From: Nemertoderma westbladi
Lineage: Eukaryota; Xenacoelomorpha; Nemertodermatida; Nemertodermatidae
DNA length: 46,031 nucleotides
Direction: 5' to 3'
NCBI GenBank assembly: GCA_032718475.1
Contig: JAUCBJ010005547.1
Location: 1-46,031 of the forward strand
The position numbers and the translations under genes are program-made. The notes under the pieces were generated by a model that had not been told where the DNA came from, searched no databases, and saw only the letters and a list, made by a program, of their open reading frames with translations. Of the stretch, positions 13,481-28,400 are shown in pieces. Every line of letters starts with the position of its first letter. Position 1 is the first letter of the stretch.

Positions 13481-16400
13481 CTCCTATCTCGTGAGGGTAC
13501 ACGATGTATTATTATTAATTCAGACTCACTCTCCTATCCCGTGAGGGTACACGATGTATTATTATTAATTCAGACTCACTCTCCTATCCCGTGAGGGTAC
13601 ACGATGTATTATTATTAATTCAGACTCACTCTCCTATCCCGTGAGGGCACACGATGTATTATTATTAATTCAGACTCACTCTCCTATCCCGTGAGGGTAC
13701 ACGATGTATTATTATTAATTCAGACTCACTCTCCTATCCCGTGAGGGTACACGATGTATTATTATTAATTCAGACTCACTCTCCTATCCCGTGAGGGTAC
13801 ACGATGTATTATTATTATTATTAATTCAGACTCACTCTCCTATCCCGTGAGGGTACACGATGTATTATTATTATTATTAATTCAGACTCACTCTCCTATC
13901 TCGTGAGGGTACACGATGTATTATTATTAATTCAGACTCACTCTCCTATCCCGTGAGGGTACACGATGTATTATTATTAATTCAGACTCACTCTCCTATC
14001 CCGTGAGGGTACACGATGTATTATTATTAATTCAGACTCACTCTCCTATCCCGTGAGGGTACACGATGTATTATTATTAATTCAGACTCACTCTCCTATC
14101 CCGTGAGGGTACACGATGTATTATTATTAATTCAGACTCACTCTCCTATCCCGTGAGGGCACACGATGTATTATTATTAATTCAGACTCACTCTCCTATC
14201 CCGTGAGGGTACACGATGTATTATTATTATTATTAATTCAGACTCACTCTCCTATCCCGTGAGGGTACACGATGTATTATTATTATTATTAATTCAGACT
14301 CACTCTCCTATCCCGTGAGGGTACACGATGTATTATTATTATTATTAATTCAGACTCACTCTCCTATCCCGTGAGGGTACACGATGTATTATTATTAATT
14401 CAGACTCACTCTCCTATCCCGTGAGGGCACACGATGTATTATTATTAATTCAGACTCACTCTCCTATCTCGTGAGGGTACACGATGTATTATTATTATTA
14501 TTAATTCAGACTCACTCTCCTATCCCGTGAGGGTACACGATGTATTATTATTATTATTAATTCAGACTCACTCTCCTATCCCGTGAGGGTACACGATGTT
14601 TATTATTATTATTAATTCAGACTCACTCTCCTATCCCGTGAGGGTACACGATGTATTATTATTATTATTAATTCAGACTCACTCTCCTATCCCGTGAGGG
14701 TACACGATGTATTATTATTATTATTAATTCAGACTCACTCTCCTATCCCGTGAGGGCACACGATGTATTATTATTAATTCAGACTCACTCTCCTATCCCG
14801 TGAGGGTACACGATGTATTATTATTATTATTAATTCAGACTCACTCTCCTATCCCGTGAGGGCACACGATGTATTATTATTAATTCAGACTCACTCTCCT
14901 ATCCCGTGAGGGTACACGATGTATTATTATTATTATTAATTCAGACTCACTCTCCTATCCCGTGAGGGTACACGATGTATTATTATTATTATTAATTCAG
15001 ACTCACTCTCCTATCTCGTGAGGGTACACGATGTATTATTATTAATTCAGACTCACTCTCCTATCCCGTGAGGGTACACGATGTATTATTATTATTATTA
15101 ATTCAGACTCACTCTCCTATCCCGTGAGGGTACACGATGTATTATTATTATTATTAATTCAGACTCACTCTCCTATCCCGTGAGGGTACACGATGTATTA
15201 TTATTAATTCAGACTCACTCTCCTATCTCGTGAGGGTACACGATGTATTATTATTAATTCAGACTCACTCTCCTATCCCGTGAGGGTACACGATGTATTA
15301 TTATTAATTCAGACTCACTCTCCTATCCCGTGAGGGTACACGATGTATTATTATTATTATTAATTCAGACTCACTCTCCTATCCCGTGAGGGCACACGAT
15401 GTATTATTATTAATTCAGACTCACTCTCCTATCCCGTGAGGGTACACGATGTATTATTATTAATTCAGACTCACTCTCCTATCTCGTGAGGGTACACGAT
15501 GTATTATTATTAATTCAGACTCACTCTCCTATCCCGTGAGGGCACACGATGTATTATTATTAATTCAGACTCACTCTCCTATCCCGTGAGGGTACACGAT
15601 GTATTATTATTATTATTAATTCAGACTCACTCTCCTATCCCGTGAGGGTACACGATGTATTATTATTAATTCAGACTCACTCTCCTATCCCGTGAGGGTA
15701 CACGATGTATTATTATTATTATTAATTCAGACTCACTCTCCTATCCCGTGAGGGTACACGATGTATTATTATTAATTCAGACTCACTCTCCTATCCCGTG
15801 AGGGTACACGATGTATTATTATTAATTCAGACTCACTCTCCTATCCCGTGAGGGCACACGATGTATTATTATTAATTCAGACTCACTCTCCTATCCCGTG
15901 AGGGTACACGATGTATTATTATTATTATTAATTCAGACTCACTCTCCTATCCCGTGAGGGCACACGATGTATTATTATTAATTCAGACTCACTCTCCTAT
16001 CCCGTGAGGGTACACGATGTATTATTATTATTATTAATTCAGACTCACTCTCCTATCTCGTGAGGGTACACGATGTATTATTATTAATTCAGACTCACTC
16101 TCCTATCCCGTGAGGGCACACGATGTATTATTATTAATTCAGACTCACTCTCCTATCCCGTGAGGGCACACGATGTATTATTATTAATTCAGACTCACTC
16201 TCCTATCCCGTGAGGGTACACGATGTATTATTATTATTATTAATTCAGACTCACTCTCCTATCCCGTGAGGGCACACGATGTATTATTATTATTATTAAT
16301 TCAGACTCACTCTCCTATCCCGTGAGGGTACACGATGTATTATTATTAATTCAGACTCACTCTCCTATCCCGTGAGGGTACACGATGTATTATTATTATT

Positions 16401-19400
16401 AATTCAGACTCACTCTCCTATCCCGTGAGGGCACACGATGTATTATTATTAATTCAGACTCACTCTCCTATCCCGTGAGGGTACACGATGTATTATTATT
16501 ATTATTAATTCAGACTCACTCTCCTATCCCGTGAGGGCACACGATGTATTATTATTAATTCAGACTCACTCTCCTATCCCGTGAGGGTACACGATGTATT
16601 ATTATTATTATTAATTCAGACTCACTCTCCTATCCCGTGAGGGTACACGATGTATTATTATTAATTCAGACTCACTCTCCTATCCCGTGAGGGTACACGA
16701 TGTATTATTATTATTATTAATTCAGACTCACTCTCCTATCCCGTGAGGGTACACGATGTATTATTATTAATTCAGACTCACTCTCCTATCCCGTGAGGGT
16801 ACACGATGTATTATTATTATTATTAATTCAGACTCACTCTCCTATCCCGTGAGGGTACACGATGTATTATTATTAATTCAGACTCACTCTCCTATCCCGT
16901 GAGGGTACACGATGTATTATTATTAATTCAGACTCACTCTCCTATCTCGTGAGGGTACACGATGTATTATTATTAATTCAGACTCACTCTCCTATCCCGT
17001 GAGGGTACACGATGTATTATTATTATTATTAATTCAGACTCACTCTCCTATCCCGTGAGGGTACACGATGTATTATTATTATTATTAATTCAGACTCACT
17101 CTCCTATCCCGTGAGGGTACACGATGTATTATTATTAATTCAGACTCACTCTCCTATCCCGTGAGGGCACACGATGTATTATTATTAATTCAGACTCACT
17201 CTCCTATCCCGTGAGGGTACACGATGTATTATTATTATTAATTCAGACTCACTCTCCTATCCCGTGAGGGTACACGATGTATTATTATTATTATTAATTC
17301 AGACTCACTCTCCTATCCCGTGAGGGTACACGATGTATTATTATTATTATTAATTCAGACTCACTCTCCTATCCCGTGAGGGTACACGATGTATTATTAT
17401 TATTATTAATTCAGACTCACTCTCCTATCCCGTGAGGGCACACGATGATATTATTATTAATTCAGACTCACTCTCCTATCCCGTGAGGGTACACGATGTA
17501 TTATTATTATTATTAATTCAGACTCACTCTCCTATCCCGTGAGGGTACACGATGTATTATTATTATTATTAATTCAGACTCACTCTCCTATCCCGTGAGG
17601 GTACACGATGTATTATTATTATTATTAATTCAGACTCACTCTCCTATCCCGTGAGGGTACACGATGTATTATTATTAATTCAGACTCACTCTCCTATCCC
17701 GTGAGGGTACACGATGTATTATTATTATTATTAATTCAGACTCACTCTCCTATCCCGTGAGGGTACACGATGTATTATTATTAATTCAGACTCACTCTCC
17801 TATCCCGTGAGGGTACACGATGTATTATTATTATTATTAATTCAGACTCACTCTCCTATCCCGTGAGGGTACACGATGTATTATTATTATTATTAATTCA
17901 GACTCACTCTCCTATCCCGTGAGGGTACACGATGTATTATTATTATTATTAATTCAGACTCACTCTCCTATCCCGTGAGGGTACACGATGTATTATTATT
18001 ATTATTAATTCAGACTCACTCTCCTATCCCGTGAGGGTACACGATGTATTATTATTATTATTAATTCAGACTCACTCTCCTATCCCGTGAGGGTACACGA
18101 TGTATTATTATTATTATTAATTCAGACTCACTCTCCTATCCCGTGAGGGTACACGATGTATTATTATTATTATTAATTCAGACTCACTCTCCTATCCCGT
18201 GAGGGTACACGATGTATTATTATTATTATTAATTCAGACTCACTCTCCTATCCCGTGAGGGTACACGATGTATTATTATTATTATTAATTCAGACTCACT
18301 CTCCTATCCCGTGAGGGTACACGATGTATTATTATTATTATTAATTCAGACTCACTCTCCTATCCCGTGAGGGTACACGATGTATTATTATTATTATTAA
18401 TTCAGACTCACTCTCCTATCCCGTGAGGGTACACGATGTATTATTATTATTATTAATTCAGACTCACTCTCCTATCCCGTGAGGGTACACGATGTATTAT
18501 TATTATTATTAATTCAGACTCACTCTCCTATCCCGTGAGGGTACACGATGTATTATTATTATTATTAATTCAGACTCACTCTCCTATCCCGTGAGGGTAC
18601 ACGATGTATTATTATTAATTCAGACTCACTCTCCTATCCCGTGAGGGTACACGATGTATTATTATTATTATTAATTCAGACTCACTCTCCTATCCCGTGA
18701 GGGTACACGATGTATTATTATTAATTCAGACTCACTCTCCTATCCCGTGAGGGTACACGATGTATTATTATTATTATTAATTCAGACTCACTCTCCTATC
18801 CCGTGAGGGTACACGATGTATTATTATTAATTCAGACTCACTCTCCTATCCCGTGAGGGTACACGATGTATTATTATTATTATTAATTCAGACTCACTCT
18901 CCTATCCCGTGAGGGTACACGATGTATTATTATTATTATTAATTCAGACTCACTCTCCTATCCCGTGAGGGTACACGATGTATTATTATTATTATTAATT
19001 CAGACTCACTCTCCTATCCCGTGAGGGTACACGATGTATTATTATTATTATTAATTCAGACTCACTCTCCTATCCCGTGAGGGTACACGATGTATTATTA
19101 TTATTATTAATTCAGACTCACTCTCCTATCCCGTGAGGGTACACGATGTATTATTATTATTATTAATTCAGACTCACTCTCCTATCCCGTGAGGGTACAC
19201 GATGTATTATTATTATTATTAATTCAGACTCACTCTCCTATCCCGTGAGGGTACACGATGTATTATTATTATTATTAATTCAGACTCACTCTCCTATCCC
19301 GTGAGGGTACACGATGTATTATTATTAATTCAGACTCACTCTCCTATCCCGTGAGGGTACACGATGTATTATTATTATTATTAATTCAGACTCACTCTCC

Positions 19401-22400
19401 TATCTCGTGAGGGTACACGATGTATTATTATTAATTCAGACTCACTCTCCTATCCCGTGAGGGTACACGATGTATTATTATTAATTCAGACTCACTCTCC
19501 TATCTCGTGAGGGTACACGATGTATTATTATTATTATTAATTCAGACTCACTCTCCTATCTCGTGAGGGTACACGATGTATTATTATTAATTCAGACTCA
19601 CTCTCCTATCCCGTGAGGGTACACGATGTATTATTATTAATTCAGACTCACTCTCCTATCTCGTGAGGGTACACGATGTATTATTATTATTATTAATTCA
19701 GACTCACTCTCCTATCCCGTGAGGGTACACGATGTATTATTATTAATTCAGACTCACTCTCCTATCCCGTGAGGGCACACGATGTATTATTATTAATTCA
19801 GACTCACTCTCCTATCTCGTGAGGGTACACGATGTTTATTATTATTATTAATTCAGACTCACTCTCCTATCCCGTGAGGGTACACGATGTATTATTATTA
19901 TTATTAATTCAGACTCACTCTCCTATCCCGTGAGGGTACACGATGTATTATTATTATTATTAATTCAGACTCACTCTCCTATCCCGTGAGGGTACACGAT
20001 GTATTATTATTATTATTAATTCAGACTCACTCTCCTATCCCGTGAGGGTACACGATGTATTATTATTAATTCAGACTCACTCTCCTATCCCGTGAGGGTA
20101 CACGATGTATTATTATTATTATTAATTCAGACTCACTCTCCTATCCCGTGAGGGTACACGATGTATTATTATTAATTCAGACTCACTCTCCTATCCCGTG
20201 AGGGTACACGATGTATTATTATTAATTCAGACTCACTCTCCTATCCCGTGAGGGTACACGATGTATTATTATTATTATTAATTCAGACTCACTCTCCTAT
20301 CCCGTGAGGGTACACGATGTATTATTATTAATTCAGACTCACTCTCCTATCCCGTGAGGGTACACGATGTATTATTATTATTATTAATTCAGACTCACTC
20401 TCCTATCCCGTGAGGGTACACGATGTATTATTATTAATTCAGACTCACTCTCCTATCCCGTGAGGGCACACGATGTATTATTATTAATTCAGACTCACTC
20501 TCCTATCCCGTGAGGGTACACGATGTATTATTATTAATTCAGACTCACTCTCCTATCCCGTGAGGGTACACGATGTATTATTATTATTATTAATTCAGAC
20601 TCACTCTCCTATCCCGTGAGGGTACACGATGTATTATTATTAATTCAGACTCACTCTCCTATCCCGTGAGGGTACACGATGTATTATTATTATTATTAAT
20701 TCAGACTCACTCTCCTATCCCGTGAGGGTACACGATGTATTATTATTATTATTAATTCAGACTCACTCTCCTATCCCGTGAGGGTACACGATGTATTATT
20801 ATTATTATTAATTCAGACTCACTCTCCTATCCCGTGAGGGTACACGATGTATTATTATTATTATTAATTCAGACTCACTCTCCTATCCCGTGAGGGTACA
20901 CGATGTATTATTATTAATTCAGACTCACTCTCCTATCCCGTGAGGGTACACGATGTATTATTATTATTATTAATTCAGACTCACTCTCCTATCCCGTGAG
21001 GGTACACGATGTATTATTATTATTATTAATTCAGACTCACTCTCCTATCCCGTGAGGGCACACGATGTATTATTATTAATTCAGACTCACTCTCCTATCT
21101 CGTGAGGGTACACGATGTATTATTATTAATTCAGACTCACTCTCCTATCTCGTGAGGGTACACGATGTATTATTATTATTATTAATTCAGACTCACTCTC
21201 CTATCCCGTGAGGGTACACGATGTATTATTATTAATTCAGACTCACTCTCCTATCCCGTGAGGGTACACGATGTATTATTATTATTATTAATTCAGACTC
21301 ACTCTCCTATCCCGTGAGGGTACACGATGTATTATTATTATTATTAATTCAGACTCACTCTCCTATCCCGTGAGGGTACACGATGTATTATTATTATTAT
21401 TAATTCAGACTCACTCTCCTATCCCGTGAGGGTACACGATGTATTATTATTATTAATTCAGACTCACTCTCCTATCCCGTGAGGGTACACGATGTATTAT
21501 TATTATTATTAATTCAGACTCACTCTCCTATCCCGTGAGGGTACACGATGTATTATTATTATTATTAATTCAGACTCACTCTCCTATCCCGTGAGGGTAC
21601 ACGATGTATTATTATTAATTCAGACTCACTCTCCTATCCCGTGAGGGCACACGATGTATTATTATTATTATTAATCAGACTCACTCTCCTATCCCGTGAG
21701 GGTACACGATGTATTATTATTAATTCAGACTCACTCTCCTATCCCGTGAGGGCACACGATGTATTATTATTAATTCAGACTCACTCTCCTATCTCGTGAG
21801 GGTACACGATGTATTATTATTATTATTAATTCAGACTCACTCTCCTATCCCGTGAGGGCACACGATGTATTATTATTATTATTAATTCAGACTCACTCTC
21901 CTATCCCGTGAGGGTACACGATGTATTATTATTAATTCAGACTCACTCTCCTATCCCGTGAGGGCACACGATGTATTATTATTAATTCAGACTCACTCTC
22001 CTATCTCGTGAGGGTACACGATGTATTATTATTAATTCAGACTCACTCTCCTATCTCGTGAGGGTACACGATGTATTATTATTAATTCAGACTCACTCTC
22101 CTATCTCGTGAGGGTACACGATGTATTATTATTAATTCAGACTCACTCTCCTATCTCGTGAGGGTACACGATGTATTATTATTAATTCAGACTCACTCTC
22201 CTATCCCGTGAGGGTACACGATGTATTATTATTAATTCAGACTCACTCTCCTATCTCGTGAGGGTACACGATGTATTATTATTAATTCAGACTCACTCTC
22301 CTATCCCGTGAGGGTACACGATGTATTATTATTAATTCAGACTCACTCTCCTATCTCGTGAGGGTACACGATGTATTATTATTAATTCAGACTCACTCTC

Positions 22401-25400
22401 CTATCTCGTGAGGGTACACGATGTATTATTATTAATTCAGACTCACTCTCCTATCCCGTGAGGGTACACGATGTATTATTATTAATTCAGACTCACTCTC
22501 CTATCCCGTGAGGGCACACGATGTATTATTATTAATTCAGACTCACTCTCCTATCCCGTGAGGGTACACGATGTATTATTATTATTATTAATTCAGACTC
22601 ACTCTCCTATCCCGTGAGGGTACACGATGTATTATTATTATTATTAATTCAGACTCACTCTCCTATCCCGTGAGGGTACACGATGTATTATTATTATTAT
22701 TAATTCAGACTCACTCTCCTATCCCGTGAGGGCACACGATGTATTATTATTAATTCAGACTCACTCTCCTATCCCGTGAGGGTACACGATGTATTATTAT
22801 TAATTCAGACTCACTCTCCTATCCCGTGAGGGTACACGATGTATTATTATTATTATTAATTCAGACTCACTCTCCTATCCCGTGAGGGTACACGATGTAT
22901 TATTATTATTATTAATTCAGACTCACTCTCCTATCCCGTGAGGGTACACGATGTATTATTATTATTATTAACTCAGACTCACTCTCCTATCCCGTGAGGG
23001 TACACGATGTATTATTATTATTATTAATTCAGACTCACTCTCCTATCTCGTGAGGGTACACGATGTATTATTATTAATTCAGACTCACTCTCCTATCCCG
23101 TGAGGGTACACGATGTATTATTATTAATTCAGACTCACTCTCCTATCCCGTGAGGGTACACGATGTATTATTATTATTAATTCAGACTCACTCTCCTATC
23201 CCGTGAGGGTACACGATGTATTATTATTATTATTAATTCAGACTCACTCTCCTATCCCGTGAGGGTACACGATGTATTATTATTATTATTAACTCAGACT
23301 CACTCTCCTATCCCGTGAGGGTACACGATGTATTATTATTATTATTAATTCAGACTCACTCTCCTATCCCGTGAGGGCACACGATGTATTATTATTATTA
23401 TTAATTCAGACTCACTCTCCTATCCCGTGAGGGTACACGATGTATTATTATTAATTCAGACTCACTCTCCTATCCCGTGAGGGTACACGATGTATTATTA
23501 TTAATTCAGACTCACTCTCCTATCCCGTGAGGGTACACGATGTATTATTATTATTATTAATTCAGACTCACTCTCCTATCCCGTGAGGGTACACGATGTA
23601 TTATTATTAATTCAGACTCACTCTCCTATCCCGTGAGGGTACACGATGTATTATTATTAATTCAGACTCACTCTCCTATCTCGTGAGGGTACACGATGTA
23701 TTATTATTAATTCAGACTCACTCTCCTATCCCGTGAGGGCACACGATGTATTATTATTAATTCAGACTCACTCTCCTATCCCGTGAGGGTACACGATGTA
23801 TTATTATTATTATTAATTCAGACTCACTCTCCTATCTCGTGAGGGTACACGATGTATTATTATTATTATTAATTCAGACTCACTCTCCTATCTCGTGAGG
23901 GTACACGATGTATTATTATTAATTCAGACTCACTCTCCTATCTCGTGAGGGTACACGATGTATTATTATTATTATTAATTCAGACTCACTCTCCTATCCC
24001 GTGAGGGTACACGATGTATTATTATTAATTCAGACTCACTCTCCTATCCCGTGAGGGTACACGATGTATTATTATTATTATTAATTCAGACTCACTCTCC
24101 TATCCCGTGAGGGTACACGATGTATTATTATTAATTCAGACTCACTCTCCTATCCCGTGAGGGTACACGATGTATTATTATTAATTCAGACTCACTCTCC
24201 TATCCCGTGAGGGTACACGATGTATTATTATTATTATTAATTCAGACTCACTCTCCTATCCCGTGAGGGCACACGATGTATTATTATTATTATTTAATTC
24301 AGACTCACTCTCCTATCCCGTGAGGGTACACGATGTATTATTATTAATTCAGACTCACTCTCCTATCCCGTGAGGGTACACGATGTATTATTATTATTAT
24401 TAATTCAGACTCACTCTCCTATCCCGTGAGGGTACACGATGTATTATTATTATTATTAATTCAGACTCACTCTCCTATCCCGTGAGGGTACACGATGTAT
24501 TATTATTATTATTAATTCAGACTCACTCTCCTATCCCGTGAGGGTACACGATGTATTATTATTAATTCAGACTCACTCTCCTATCCCGTGAGGGTACACG
24601 ATGTATTATTATTATTATTAATTCAGACTCACTCTCCTATCCCGTGAGGGTACACGATGTATTATTATTATTATTAATTCAGACTCACTCTCCTATCCCG
24701 TGAGGGTACACGATGTATTATTATTATTATTAATTCAGACTCACTCTCCTATCCCGTGAGGGTACACGATGTATTATTATTATTATTAACTCAGACTCAC
24801 TCTCCTATCCCGTGAGGGTACACGATGTATTATTATTATTATTAATTCAGACTCACTCTCCTATCTCGTGAGGGTACACGATGTATTATTATTAATTCAG
24901 ACTCACTCTCCTATCCCGTGAGGGTACACGATGTATTATTATTATTATTAATCAGACTCACTCTCCTATCCCGTGAGGGTACACGATGTATTATTATTAA
25001 TTCAGACTCACTCTCCTATCCCGTGAGGGTACACGATGTATTATTATTATTATTAATCCAGACTCACTCTCCTATCCCGTGAGGGTACACGATGTATTAT
25101 TATTAATTCAGACTCACTCTCCTATCCCGTGAGGGTACACGATGTATTATTATTATTATTAACTCAGACTCACTCTCCTATCCCGTGAGGGTACACGATG
25201 TATTATTATTATTATTAATTCAGACTCACTCTCCTATCTCGTGAGGGTACACGATGTATTATTATTAATTCAGACTCACTCTCCTATCCCGTGAGGGTAC
25301 ACGATGTATTATTATTATTATTAATTCAGACTCACTCTCCTATCCCGTGAGGGTACACGATGTATTATTATTAATTCAGACTCACTCTCCTATCCCGTGA

Positions 25401-28400
25401 GGGTACACGATGTATTATTATTAATTCAGACTCACTCTCCTATCCCGTGAGGGTACACGATGTATTATTATTAATTCAGACTCACTCTCCTATCCCGTGA
25501 GGGCACACGATGTATTATTATTAATTCAGACTCACTCTCCTATCCCGTGAGGGTACACGATGTATTATTATTAACTCAGACTCACTCTCCTATCTCGTGA
25601 GGGTACACGATGTATTATTATTAACTCAGACTCACTCTCCTATCCCGTGAGGGTACACGATGTATTATTATTATTATTAATCCAGACTCACTCTCCTATC
25701 CCGTGAGGGTACACGATGTATTATTATTATTATTAATTCAGACTCACTCTCCTATCCCGTGAGGGTACACGATGTATTATTATTATTATTAATCAGACTC
25801 ACTCTCCTATCCCGTGAGGGTACACGATGTATTATTATTAATTCAGACTCACTCTCCTATCCCGTGAGGGTACACGATGTATTATTATTAATTCAGACTC
25901 ACTCTCCTATCCCGTGAGGGTACACGATGTATTATTATTATTATTAATTCAGACTCACTCTCCTATCCCGTGAGGGTACACGATGTATTATTATTATTAT
26001 TAATTCAGACTCACTCTCCTATCCCGTGAGGGTACACGATGTATTATTATTATTATTAATCAGACTCACTCTCCTATCCCGTGAGGGTACACGATGTATT
26101 ATTATTATTATTAATTCAGACTCACTCTCCTATCCCGTGAGGGTACACGATGTATTATTATTATTATTAATTCAGACTCACTCTCCTATCCCGTGAGGGT
26201 ACACGATGTATTATTATTAATTCAGACTCACTCTCCTATCCCGTGAGGGTACACGATGTATTATTATTATTATTAATTCAGACTCACTCTCCTATCCCGT
26301 GAGGGTACACGATGTATTATTATTATTATTAATTCAGACTCACTCTCCTATCCCGTGAGGGTACACGATGTATTATTATTAATTCAGACTCACTCTCCTA
26401 TCCCGTGAGGGTACACGATGTATTATTATTAATTCAGACTCACTCTCCTATCTCGTGAGGGTACACGATGTATTATTATTATTATTAATTCAGACTCACT
26501 CTCCTATCCCGTGAGGGTACACGATGTATTATTATTATTATTAATTCAGACTCACTCTCCTATCCCGTGAGGGTACACGATGTATTATTATTAATTCAGA
26601 CTCACTCTCCTATCCCGTGAGGGTACACGATGTATTATTATTAATTCAGACTCACTCTCCTATCCCGTGAGGGTACACGATGTATTATTATTAATTCAGA
26701 CTCACTCTCCTATCTCGTGAGGGTACACGATGTATTATTATTATTATTAATTCAGACTCACTCTCCTATCCCGTGAGGGTACACGATGTATTATTATTAT
26801 TATTAACTCAGACTCACTCTCCTATCCCGTGAGGGTACACGATGTATTATTATTATTATTAATTCAGACTCACTCTCCTATCCCGTGAGGGTACACGATG
26901 TATTATTATTATTATTAATTCAGACTCACTCTCCTATCCCGTGAGGGTACACGATGTATTATTATTATTATTAACTCAGACTCACTCTCCTATCCCGTGA
27001 GGGTACACGATGTATTATTATTAATTCAGACTCACTCTCCTATCCCGTGAGGGTACACGATGTATTATTATTATTATTAATTCAGACTCACTCTCCTATC
27101 CCGTGAGGGTACACGATGTATTATTATTATTATTAATTCAGACTCACTCTCCTATCCCGTGAGGGTACACGATGTATTATTATTAATTCAGACTCACTCT
27201 CCTATCCCGTGAGGGTACACGATGTATTATTATTATTATTAACTCAGACTCACTCTCCTATCCCGTGAGGGCACACGATGTATTATTATTAATTCAGACT
27301 CACTCTCCTATCCCGTGAGGGCACACGATGTATTATTATTAATTCAGACTCACTCTCCTATCCCGTGAGGGTACACGATGTATTATTATTATTATTAATT
27401 CAGACTCACTCTCCTATCCCGTGAGGGTACACGATGTATTATTATTATTATTAATTCAGACTCACTCTCCTATCCCGTGAGGGTACACGATGTATTATTA
27501 TTAATTCAGACTCACTCTCCTATCTCGTGAGGGTACACGATGTATTATTATTAATTCAGACTCACTCTCCTATCCCGTGAGGGTACACGATGTATTATTA
27601 TTATTATTAATTCAGACTCACTCTCCTATCCCGTGAGGGTACACGATGTATTATTATTAATTCAGACTCACTCTCCTATCACGTGAGGGTACACGATGTA
27701 TTATTATTAATTCAGACTCACTCTCCTATCCCGTGAGGGTACACGATGTATTATTATTATTATTAATTCAGACTCACTCTCCTATCCCGTGAGGGTACAC
27801 GATGTATTATTATTAATTCAGACTCACTCTCCTATCTCGTGAGGGTACACGATGTATTATTATTAATTCAGACTCACTCTCCTATCCCGTGAGGGTACAC
27901 GATGTATTATTATTATTATTAATTCAGACTCACTCTCCTATCCCGTGAGGGTACACGATGTATTATTATTAATTCAGACTCACTCTCCTATCCCGTGAGG
28001 GTACACGATGTATTATTATTATTATTAATTCAGACTCACTCTCCTATCCCGTGAGGGTACACGATGTATTATTATTAATTCAGACTCACTCTCCTATCCC
28101 GTGAGGGTACACGATGTATTATTATTATTATTAATTCAGACTCACTCTCCTATCCCGTGAGGGTACACGATGTATTATTATTAATTCAGACTCACTCTCC
28201 TATCCCGTGAGGGTACACGATGTATTATTATTATTATTAATTCAGACTCACTCTCCTATCCCGTGAGGGTACACGATGTATTATTATTAATTCAGACTCA
28301 CTCTCCTATCCCGTGAGGGTACACGATGTATTATTATTATTATTAATTCAGACTCACTCTCCTATCCCGTGAGGGTACACGATGTATTATTATTAATTCA